Assembly (NCBI GenBank): GCA_963693085.1
Contig: OY856413.1
Location: 539,948,879 to 540,012,878 of the forward strand
Source: Alisma plantago-aquatica
Lineage: Eukaryota; Streptophyta; Magnoliopsida; Alismatales; Alismataceae
Direction of reading: 5' to 3'
Length of the DNA: 64,000 nucleotides
The notes beneath the pieces were generated by a model. It was not told the origin of the DNA, did not search any database, and saw nothing but the letters and a program-made list of their open reading frames with translations. Position numbers and translations under genes: made by a program. Every line of letters begins with the position of its first letter. Position 1 is the stretch's first letter. Below, piece after piece: positions 13,339 through 23,565 of the stretch.

Positions 13339-16300
13339 TGTGACGTCCCCGGATTTTCGAAAACTTAATCTGATGTGTGACGTCCAAATTGAAACCCTCA
13401 CCTCAGCGAGAATCCCAATTTAACATCCCACACAAGGCTAAGAAGAAGAAGATCAGAGGAAGTCAGAAGGAAACACAGTAGCACATGTACATGAACAATA
13501 AACAAACCATACACACATGTTCACCATTCAACATATAATTACAACATGAATTGTTACAACATTTGATATTACATATTGAACAGCAAACTACTCAACATAT
13601 ACATGTTCTACAACTAAACAACATGATCTTAAGACAACAGGTCCACCTGTACATCAGCTCGCTACACAACTCTCTCTATCTTGGATCTTCAAGAGCATAA
13701 CCACAACCTAAACAAAAGATTACATGCGGTACACGTCAGCACAATATTTCAAGAATATTGTACTGAGTACGCCTATGTCTCTTTTTATATACCTCTCATC
13801 ATATCTTGGCAATAAGATAAAACTAATACTTGGCAGCATTAAACAAAATATAAGAAAAGGCGTATAGTTGCACAAAGATATTTGTTACCAGAAGAGAACA
13901 CATATTTTAGGCACATTTCCATTATATGTAAACTTGATCAACCACATGCACTATTATACAAAGAGATTTAGTGCTCACATGTACTATTCTGCCAAAGAGA
14001 TTTAGTACTTCATAAATGCACTATTCTGCCAAAGAGATTTAGTGCTCATATGTACTATTCTACCAAAGAGATTTAGTACTTTCATCAATGCACTATTCTA
14101 CCAAAGAGATTTAGTGCTATCATATAATGGACCAGATATCTTATGTTTCATGTGTTCATAGCAATAAGTACGAAAAATCAGGAAACATATCATACCAGAA
14201 CAATCATTTCATCCAATACCATATGCCAAGTATTTTACTATGCATATAACACAAGCATATTGAATAATAAGCCAAGTAAGAGGTAATGGCATACCTTGAT
14301 CAAGAACAAACCTAATCATCAGATATCCCTCATGTCAACTATATCTTTGGTTAAACCTGATCAAGACAAGACCATATACTATCATCAGGTTCTCATCCTA
14401 TTATATCTCCTCTTAACCCTAATCGTGCTCATATTAGGGTTTCACTTTATCTCATTAGGATATATACATTATCAATTTCATTCTCATCTTAGAATTATCT
14501 CACTGTTCTCATATTCCAGATTAGGATACATAACCTAACATCAGGTTCCATATCATTATTTATACATATTAACTCTAAGTTAAATGTATTACTCAAATTA
14601 GGGTATCATCACATGTTTCAAGGTTCATCTTCATATAACATGGATTTCGTGAATATAACCGATCTCAAATTTATATATTATGTTCCAGTTACAGATATGA
14701 GGGTTTTCTGTAACTCTCATCATTTATTGAGCATGTGTGCATTAATTGCATTATCTTTAATGTTATTAGCCTTAATTATACATATTAATCAAATTACGTA
14801 ATTTTGTGCATCAACATGATCATCACTGACATCAGGTGCACTATAAGCATTATTATGGAGTTACTGACATTTTCCCATAATTTTATGTCATCATTTGTTA
14901 TTTATTATTCATTAAATAAGCATTACACATCTTTCATGATATCACTGAGATTTAATCATCAAAAGACTGATATTATACTTTCATTGTGTTCCACTAATTT
15001 TTCTGATAATTTTGGTATATTATATGCATTTTTATGATCACTGTGCTATTTTCTATGAATTTTAGAAGATATGCATATTAACTGAACATTTTACCTTAAG
15101 CGGCCAATCCGACATCGCCACGTGTCCACCCAGGGCACGGGTTCTGCCTCACACTGGGCCATGGTTCATCTGGTCTGGAGCCGATTTGGGATGTAATATG
15201 GGCCGGTCCGCATCCTTTCTTCTTTCTCCGCCCCCTTCATTCCCTCGTTCGACGCGGTCTGTCCGCGGGATTGATCCGCCGCCGTGGGGCTGTCCTTCGG
15301 CAAGGTTGCCTCGCCTTGCGCCTGATGCTGTGGGCTTGAGTGTCACCTCAAACTAGAATGAAGGCAAGGAGTCTTGCGCTCCTCTACCTCACAACCCCGC
15401 CGCCGTGAAGGAGGGCTCCGATGAGCAACCGGTACTGATCCAACTCTCCTCCCTAACCTACGAAGGCTTCCATCATCTTCATTTGATCATCTAGAGCGTC
15501 ACCAGCCACTCAGGTCTCCAGCTAGACATCTAGAGCTCCACTCGCACCTACTCGCCGCCACTGCGGTGAGGTTCTTCTCTGTGGTCTGCGCGATCTCACC
15601 ACTGCGTCCACACGTTCATCATTGTGCTCATCGCGTGAACAAGGTCTCGACTGACCCATTCTCCCCTTTCTCTCCTTCTCGACGTCATCCATCTCTCCGA
15701 TCTGCTCTGTGCAAGATGAACACTTCCATCTTGTTCCTGGTCCATGAGCCGTCGGTGATGGCTGCTGCTTCCTCTGTTCCGCACCACGACTAACTGGTCT
15801 CTTTCCTTAGCCTTCCCTCTTTTGAGCACTCAGCTACGATTTGATCATGCTAGTCCTTCTCCATCTCATTTCTCCCCTGCGGTTGGTAATGGAGCGATCG
15901 AGGTGTATGGGGGTCTCTCTCTCTCTCTCTCCGTAGGCTTGCATATGCTCTGAGAGAGGTTCTACATGTAGCCCACGATCGGACGAAGGAAACTGCACAT
16001 AAGTTTCGCTCTAGGGCCATGACTTTGACGTGGGTTTGGTTGAGGCTCAGTTGTGTTTCACCCCTACGGATAGCTGATAACCGCAGGGCATGCAATATGG
16101 ATTGCTGAGTCCTTGTGTGGCTGAGATGCAGTTACACTAGTTTCTCTTCTTGTTTACTCAAAAGCATAATGCGTCTAGTCAAAGGCTTGTGTCTCTTTTA
16201 TCCATTAGCAACCCATGTGATAACCAGTGTCGCCCTAACTAAGTCTAAAACAACATTAAATCTTAGATGTATGTTCATCGATATTAGTCAATTAAACAAC

Positions 16301-16586
16301 CTCAACCATCTATACTTTTCTCCAGGAATATCCCAATATCTTAGAATCTAAACCATTGGTTCCTTGTCATATCATCAATTTTCGATGAAATCTTGGTACC
16401 AAAACTATTACTATTTGAATTATCACTACAATACCTCAAGGAGACATGAACTCAGAGTTCTGCTATCAACATTGGTCTATTTCAAAACATTATTCAAATA
16501 CTTAAAATTCTTAAATCAACTCAAACCCACAAGAGTTCACTTATGTTCTTAGATATCTAAGGAATGCAAAAGATCACTCTATCACA
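13339..16586 (-). mobile_element. LTR C of the array (3,248 bp)
   Basis: The boundaries are TGTGACGTCCCC and CTCTATCACA. It has five minisatellite units and no 19-bp deletion, so it is the longest of the three. The GC-rich block is about 15090-16110. It is the last complete LTR and serves as the 3' LTR of the truncated fourth unit. Confidence 0.88.
13945..14118. repeat. 34-37-bp minisatellite in LTR C, five units
   Basis: Five units are present. The first has lost bases in the CTATTCTACC part. Confidence 0.88.
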
Positions 16587-18291
16587 TCCTACACACCTTA
16601 AAAGACATTTCATCCTCAAAATTAAGCCCAAAAATCCAATCTTTCACATCATATACATCTTAAAAGAACTTTCGTCCTCAAAAGTAAACCATACTCATAC
16701 TTCCAGGGAAACCTCATCTTGCATTCATCAACATATAGGCACCATTCTATGTACAACATAGACAAAAGCTCCATAACTATATCCAAGCTACTATGTGTTT
16801 TCAAACATCTAAGGTGATACATGGGTGAACCGCTCATCATATAACATGGTTTAGGGGCTTAGGTTACATCATTACGTATCTCATATATTAGGTTTGCATC
16901 CTTGCCTTTACCCATGCATTAGTGTTCCCACATCATATTCCATGTTCTAAAGGAGTTAACTAAGATGAACTCATACATCAAGGTGTCATCAACATTTTAT
17001 TGAGCTAATTATTAAAACATGTTCAACATTAACATATGCCTTTTAGGAGGGAGTTAACTAAAGTTAACCCACTTTATTCATCTAGATCATGTCAAGGTTT
17101 CATAAAAAACTGTAATCTTTATTGGTGATTTCATCACAAGATTAACCTACAGTTTCACATTATCATCATTATTCATTTAATGGTTAACCATTTATACTTT
17201 GATATCTATTAAACCATTTCTATGTTTTCATCATATCATGTCTATATATCACATGTCGAGATTAGATCACATCTCTACATGTATTATATCATGGTTGTGT
17301 TAAACAAACTTATATAAGTGGCTTATCAAACATATATCAAAACTTTATCTAGTCCAACTGAGGTTATCCTGATCCATATCATGAGAGTAGTGCCATGCTC
17401 AGTCTCTCTGAGCTCACTCAACTCTATGAGTATCTCATATGTATATACTTTATCCTCCCTCCTTGGTTTAGGGTTCTTAGATTACCTCATTGGCACTAGG
17501 GATAGCCATACAAGCTCTAGCCACATAAGCACAAACTAAAACATGCTATTACATACTCTTCATAGGTCTCTACCCATGAGACATGCTTACCCAAAACTCT
17601 CTTATATATACACATCACTAGATTCCTACATGGGGAACCACCAACCCGAGCATGAGGCTTCACAAAAACTAAAAACATAGCTACCTCATCCAGGGTCTTG
17701 GGCTCTCTCTCCCTCACCCAGATGGCAGGCACTCATATTCATACTCACATGCACATATATCCAGCCTCTCTCTGTCTCTAGGGTTTGGTCCTCCCAAGGA
17801 CATCTAGGGTTTAGGAAAACTATAGGAATCATACATAGAGCGACTCAACTCAATCACTCAGGAGTATTCTAGTTTAGGACATATCATATCACATATTTCT
17901 CATATCATGGAGTTTAGGTTCTCTGACCTTCTCCCTGTGGGTCTCGCTCTCTCTTGAGCTAACCCCCAAACTGGTCCTAACACTAGAGGTCCTCCTTTGT
18001 AAAAGAGCTTGAGGCTCATGCTGACTCACAACTTGTCTTAACTTAACATATCTTATCTCATAAAAGAATGCATACTTGCATCATTAAAACTTATTTCCAA
18101 AACCTCAAAACTGAACTTAAGTCCTCGAAGACAAACATAGATTATCATAACCATCTTATATCATCTATGTAAGACTTACATCATATCATCAAAACCTATT
18201 TCATCTATTCCATCTATCATATATGCCAAACAAGGCTCTAGACATCTAATATAGAGCTATCTCTCTTCTAGACTGATGTCATTCACTTTCA
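16587..18291 (-). mobile_element. Truncated internal region, array copy 4
   Basis: The sequence follows the other internal regions for 1,705 bp from the PPT side and stops abruptly after CATTCACTTTCA. The remaining 555 or so bases, including PBS and the next LTR, are replaced by protease/gag sequence of another element. Confidence 0.85.
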
Positions 18292-18429
18292 TCAGGCGAT
18301 AAAAGAGTTTGTAGCACCCGGGTCAACCAGAATAGATATAAAGCAAGAAGAAGACATATCAGAATGAAATAACTCCATCTGACATGTCACTACTCGTGGG
18401 TTGACTATCGCCTCCGACTGACTCATAGC
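18292..18429 (-). pseudogene. Retropepsin N-terminal remnant, in frame after gag
   Basis: The 46 codons downstream of the gag stop stay in the same frame and end with ILVDPGATNSFIA followed by TGA exactly at the array junction. The D-x-G-A-T-x-S-F core is the active-site loop of plant Ty3 aspartic proteases (usually DSGATHSF), with proline in place of serine. The remaining protease, RT, RNase H and integrase are absent. The gag TAA probably replaced a sense codon, because Tekay/Del-type polyproteins read through gag into protease at this point. The remnant is not functional. Confidence 0.75.
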
Positions 18430-19632
18430 TTAGAATCGAGTCATTGCTTGATGTCCACGTCCTCGGTTTCCTTGAGCAGACGGACCTGCTTGCGATTCTT
18501 GACCGCGTCCTCGCCCTCTGCTACTACTGGGCTGCTGTCCATCAGACCCTTGATGAATCTGTCTCGGTTGTTGCATTACTTCAACATCTCTGCTTGGGAA
18601 ACTCGACTTGAAATGCCTCGTTTGACCACAGATATAGCATGTCTTAACTTCAAACCGTGGCCTAGATGGCCCTGTCACTTCCACAGAAGCTGTACTGTGT
18701 ACCCTCGACGGTGAAGAAACATAACCTCTTCCCTTACTCGGAGACCACTGAGATGGTGCACTGGAACCTCTCAGCACTGACGGTGTTGAAAACCTTGGCT
18801 TCTTGAAGCCACAAAACCTCTGTCCCTGGAACTGAGCAGGTCTCTTCTTAGACATAGATTCCCTTTTCTCCCTAACTGATCGTTTGATCCTCCGGATGGA
18901 TTCCACTAACGTAGAAAACCGCTCTCGATTCTCCAATGCAGATACATGTGTTGTCAGCTTGGAACTTAGACCTTTCTCAAAGCGTCTAATCCGCTCCTCA
19001 TCTGTTGCCGCTATGTGAGGACAAAACCTTAGCAGGTCCATGAACTTGGCTTCATACTCAGTGATGTTCATCGTTCCTTGTCGTAGGCTCTCAAAATGAC
19101 TAATCTTCTCATCCATATACGTCTTCAGGAAGTATCTACTGACGAACTCGCGTCGGAAAACCTCCCAACCGATCACCTCACCAGGTCGCTTCTCTTCTTC
19201 AATGGTCCACCAGTGACCAGCACTACCCTTCAGAAGGTAGACAACATGCTTGACTTTGTCCGCTTTGGGGATGTCAAGGATCTGAAAAGCCTTCTCAAGA
19301 CTTGTCAGCCACATATCTGCATTCACTGGATCAGCCGTTCCAGCATAATCCGAAGCTCTGACTCGGCGAAGCCGCTCAAAGGTCTTCCCAATACCCAATG
19401 CTTCTCCATGAGGAGCCTGTGCTCTTGGGGGAGGCACTGGCAATCGCTCAACCATGAGATTCATCGTAGCCATCATCTGCCCCATAAGCTGTTGATAGGC
19501 AGGATGTTCAAGAATGGCTGGGTCAGGTTGGGTGACCTCAGGCACCCGATCTTCATGTGCCTGGCCTAAAGCTCCATCAACTGATGCAGCATCGCTATGC
19601 TCATGAGCATGTTCTTCATGATTTCCAGACAT
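18430..19632 (-). CDS. gag: Gag of a Ty3/gypsy (Tekay/Del-like) retrotransposon, 400 codons
   Basis: The open frame is 400 residues long. An acidic N-terminus (1-45) is followed by a retrotransposon gag domain at about 85-250, with ADMWLTSLEKAF, the G-x-A-x-x-WW block GSAGHWW near 136-142, and EFVSRYF. A basic Ser/Arg-rich segment (251-320) follows, then a zinc knuckle at 332-345 (C332, C335, H340) and a Gly/Arg/Gln-rich tail. The fourth knuckle cysteine is Phe345, so nucleic-acid binding is probably impaired. Gag forms the virus-like particle and packages the element RNA in the cytoplasm. The start is 110 bp inside the PBS, as expected for a short leader. It lies directly beside the array and could in principle have supplied Gag to non-coding elements, but no pol is left. 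The Tekay/Del assignment is inferred from motif style. Confidence 0.8.
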   Translation of the reverse strand: MSGNHEEHAHEHSDAASVDGALGQAHEDRVPEVTQPDPAILEHPAYQQLMGQMMATMNLMVERLPVPPPRAQAPHGEALGIGKTFERLRRVRASDYAGTADPVNADMWLTSLEKAFQILDIPKADKVKHVVYLLKGSAGHWWTIEEEKRPGEVIGWEVFRREFVSRYFLKTYMDEKISHFESLRQGTMNITEYEAKFMDLLRFCPHIAATDEERIRRFEKGLSSKLTTHVSALENRERFSTLVESIRRIKRSVREKRESMSKKRPAQFQGQRFCGFKKPRFSTPSVLRGSSAPSQWSPSKGRGYVSSPSRVHSTASVEVTGPSRPRFEVKTCYICGQTRHFKSSFPSRDVEVMQQPRQIHQGSDGQQPSSSRGRGRGQESQAGPSAQGNRGRGHQAMTRF

Positions 19633-19741
19633 CTTGGCTTTTTTTCCGCTGAGGGCAGAGGATGATTGTTAGAAAATCTAGAAAACTCACAAGAACAGAC
19701 ACAACCTAGTCCTAAATCCCTGTAGGCTCAGCGAACCTAGG

Positions 19742-19753
19742 GCTCTGATACCA
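19742..19753 (-). other. Primer binding site, initiator-Met tRNA, of the gag-bearing element
   Basis: The plus strand reads GCTCTGATACCA, an intact iMet PBS on the minus strand. Five bases (AAACT) separate it from the LTR end. Confidence 0.85.
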
Positions 19754-19758
19754 AAACT

Positions 19759-22700
19759 TGTGGCAACACATCCTACTATCACACCGACAACGAGGTGTTA
19801 CGTGAAAACGTAGGGAAATCACCATAACCACAGATTATAAAAAACACGGGTTAATTAAAACCGATTGCGAAAAATGGAATAAATGAGAAAAGTATTACAT
19901 TTAAGTCCACATCCTGCAAGGAAACAGGTTATGTAAACATTTACAAGCCTTGATATGTGTCCACAGCTTAAAGGAACAACTGTCTAACCATCACATGAGT
20001 TCATCACCTATTTATACATACATAAAGGCCCACATCTGGCTAGCAGTAGAATATACAAACACCAACGGTTATACATCATGAAACAACGTCAAAATGCTCT
20101 GAAGGACCTGAGAATATAGGGATGACTCTAGACTCTACTACAAAACGTCCAAAACAGCAACATATCCATCGCTTGCCTTCTACGGCTCGTCTTGCTGCTC
20201 GGCCGCAACTCCACAACCACCACCACGTCTAGCTCGACCACCTAAAAAAAGTGTGTAAACCAGAGGGGTGAGACACACAGTCCCAACGAGAAACATAACT
20301 CCCTGCCAAAACTACATAACCTCAGAAAGATAAAGCAACAACGGCAGATAACTGACAAGAAGTATAACAAGAGTAGATAATAAAGAAAATCTTGTTCATA
20401 CTAATAATCTTACCAGATAAACGAAAGAATATACCCAAGTATTTCTTGATGGAACATGATTTACAAGATAAGATATATAAAGTATTACCACATAACATGA
20501 GGAACATATAAACAAATGCAAGATATAATAGGATTATCTTACACAAGCAAGGCCTCAACCAATGTTTCCTGTTTGTCTTAAACAGTAAACACTAAACGGC
20601 TAGATTACGTATTATTATGCCCTGAGGAAGTGAGCCGTACCGCTCAGATCCAACCGACGGCTGCGAAACCCGGAGCCGGTGCCATACAAGGTCAATGGAA
20701 GAGTCGGACTCCATGACCTCCCACCTCGTGGTCAGTGCATGAGAACCAAAGCAGGACCGCATTCTCATGCTTAAGTGGCCTCAGCCACAGGGTCAGCTCC
20801 ATAGGCTACCCTTCCTCTAGTCCACCTTGGTACAGGTCACGACGCTAGTATATATGAGCCAAGGGCCTGTTCACCGTGCTCTGAGCCATGAACGCATTCA
20901 TGCTCTATCATCTCCGAGCCATGAGCCTATTCACCATACTCATACACATATATATCCCGAGTCTTCTACCGTAGCTGCACTCGATTCCCTCTCTATTTAA
21001 GGCTAGGAGAAACCACACATATTCAACAATATGCGCTTCCAGGGTAACCCACAGGAGAACGTGTTTCACCATCACCAATTCCTGACGATGATGGATCTAT
21101 GGCCAGGGCAAACTACATGATATGTTCCACTGTGATTAATTAGCATCTTTTATATGGATTGAAAGATTCAACCAAGTTGTACAACATGCAAACTATAACC
21201 AGGATAAACAACAAAAAACTCATTATTATGCTTTATTGTAATCAACATCATCCTGATCCATCACAATAATCCATCATTACAGGTTACCACTTGGCCTCTT
21301 GCAAATCATCCAGATCCATCTCAAGGATCATCACATGCCATGGGATCTCAATCCCTCATCACATAGTACCACTGCCTCTCAAGACTTACATCATCATCAT
21401 CATGGAATAGCAATCACATCATACATGTTATCTCATTATCCAGGGTGACTATTAAAGCAATGTTACTCATCATATATATACCTCATAGCCTTTTTCTTGG
21501 CTATGCACCACCTGCATGGTTAGTATACATAATAATCATAGGCTTAACAAAAATACCATGTCATCAATATTGATAATTGTATGCTTTATCAATCTTGCCT
21601 CAACTGGTGATCATGAACATATGTTACATCATTAAGCAAGGCATTCTACATACTTATCATTTCCTCAGCATTATACATAACATCAGGATAATCACATGCA
21701 TAGGTAAAGAGATGCAAGTTACATAGATGAGTTTTACTCTAACAATTACCATTAAGCATATCAACGTGTTAACAAGAATATAACCCACCATATCAGTTTT
21801 TCATGAGGAGCAAGACCCTTACTAAAAGTACCCTCTACCCTCACCTAAAGTGGTATCGGGCAGGGTACCCTCATCTATCGTCCATCCCATAACGACCAAC
21901 ACCAAAGTGCAACATGTAATGCTGCATCAGGGTGCCGTGCACTCACTTGTATCGTGCAACCCAGCGTTAGGCAACACGGGATGTCAGGCGCAACACAACA
22001 TCGTGTACAAAGGTAATGACCAAGGGCCTGCCGTGCAACTAGGTGTATTAGGCGACAGGGTGTCGCGCAATGCCCGTCAGGGGTAGCTGTCGGCCGACAC
22101 ACAAAAGGCTAACGAGATGCCCATCACAGGACTACTAGCAACGTCCACCTCAAAGCACAACAACAACCAGCTACGTCTAGGTCAGATGTACTTAAGCTTA
22201 AACAAACAACAAAGGGGCCTATCGGCCGACCAACCAACCCATGACCTATTGACCGTCACAAGGCAAATTGGTAGTGTGACGCCCGTCACAGAGACCAGGG
22301 GTATCATCCATCACCATCACACATGTGTCGTTCATGGTATTAGGTCAAGAGGGATGTCAGGCAGCACCTCCCCAAGCCCATCATAAACCTCAAGCACAAG
22401 GGCCCCAAACCCTAAAGGATCAAGAAGATGGCTCACCTCAATCAACTAAGAGAGAGGGGTCTTGCACACCACCTATCACCCATCGGGCAACACAAAGCAC
22501 AACTCTAGCAAGGTTCACAACTATCACCAACCTCACCCTTCAAGTCCATGGTGAGAGGAGGGTATTGCTCAAACTACTAGAACACAAGCTCACCTCTCAA
22601 CTAAAATGAGAGAGGGGTGTTTCTCATGATACTAGAAGCCCAAGCTCACTCCTCTACGCCAAGGAGAGAAAGGAGTATTGCTCACCAAGAAACCCTAGAT

Positions 22701-23565
22701 CATAGGTTCGGCCAACAAGGTGTAACTAAGCAAGAAACTAAGCTAGCAACATATAAGAGTATAGAGAGAAGGTAGTGTAGTTAGGGTTAGGAGTTATGTA
22801 ACCCGCCTTAAGCAAGCTCCAAGCTCCTAGCTCCAAGCACCACCAAGCAAGGAAGAAGGAGACTCCAAGGGAGATCGGCCACCAAGCTAGCTCCTTCAAG
22901 GGTGTCAGCCACCAAACTTGCAAGAAAGGGAGTGTGTCGTGCACCAAGATAGTGGAGGAACTAAGGAACTAAAGGGATCCTTAGCAAGGGAAAGGAAACA
23001 CATATATATAAGGGAATGGAGGAGAAAACAAGGTAGAGCAAGGCAAGGTGTTGCCCACCTAGGGAAACTTGTCCTAGTGCACGAGACACCACTCTAGAAA
23101 GCCCTAAACACATGTCCAAGGTCATTGCCACATGCACACACCATGCACCAAGTGTCCACTAGTGGTGACACAAACGAGGTAAAAGCTTTGTCAAAGGTCA
23201 TGGGAGACACACTTGGGCGACACACCCCTGGGCGACACAGCCACCTCCTTGCCCGACACAAGGTCCAACCAAGCCAAAGCAAGGCACCACAAGGCCCAAC
23301 AAGCTCAACCAAGCCCAAAGGAACTCAAACAACGAGCCCAAACCTTCCTCTCAACACTAGGGAGAAAGGAGAGGGAGGAATACCACACAAGGTGACAAAC
23401 TTGCTCACAAACCCTAGACTTGGGTTATTTGCAAGTAGCACCTCCAACTCTCAACAAAGCACAACCAAACCCTAATCACCACTAAAGGTGATTAGCAAGC
23501 AAATAAGCATCAGGGTTAAGCAAAGCAAACATGGTAAACCCTAAATGAAGGTCAGGGTCCTTACA
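19759..23565 (-). mobile_element. 5' LTR of the gag-bearing Ty3 element (about 3.8 kb)
   Basis: The left edge TGTGGCAACACATCC follows the PBS, so on the element strand the LTR ends with TGTTGCCACA. The right edge is placed at GGTCAGGGTCCTTACA, giving an LTR start TGTAAGGACC, a type I recognise from Tekay-like elements. A TATA box (TATATATATG on the minus strand, 23001-23010) lies about 555 bp inside this start, as expected for U3. The LTR has GC-richer segments at 20620-21000 and 21840-22570. The left edge is firm. The right edge is an inference, since the 3' LTR is missing and no TSD can be checked. Confidence 0.55.
23001..23010 (-). promoter_or_regulatory. Candidate TATA box in U3 of the gag-bearing element
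   Basis: The plus strand CATATATATA reads TATATATATG on the minus strand. It is the clearest TATA-like tract upstream of the presumed transcription start and lies at a plausible distance from the proposed LTR start. Confidence 0.4.

Larger units (their letters stand above)
1..18291 (-). repeat. Tandem array of a LARD-like LTR retrotransposon (about 5.5-kb period)
   Basis: The same sequence recurs with spacings of 5,468, 5,488 and 5,505 bp, measured on one conserved block starting at 857, 6325, 11813 and 17318. Each period consists of one LTR and one internal region. The LTRs begin on the plus strand with TGTGACRTMCCC and end with ATCACA. A reversed initiator-Met PBS lies two bases to the left of each complete LTR and a pyrimidine tract lies to the right. 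The elements are therefore on the minus strand and share LTRs head to tail. All three complete internal regions are exactly 2,259 bp. Copies differ by scattered substitutions and a few indels, so they are real diverged copies and not a duplicated read. The left edge runs out of the window and the right edge is a sharp breakpoint. Unequal LTR-LTR recombination or integration of a multimeric one-LTR circle could produce this arrangement. Confidence 0.9.

Noticed and set aside
1..18291. Centromeric-type satellite array
   Set aside because: The unit is 5.5 kb and resolves into LTR, PBS, PPT and interior of a retrotransposon. Only about three and a half units are seen.
18448..19569. Plus-strand frames of 88 and 157 codons
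   Set aside because: They are shadows of the minus-strand gag frame.
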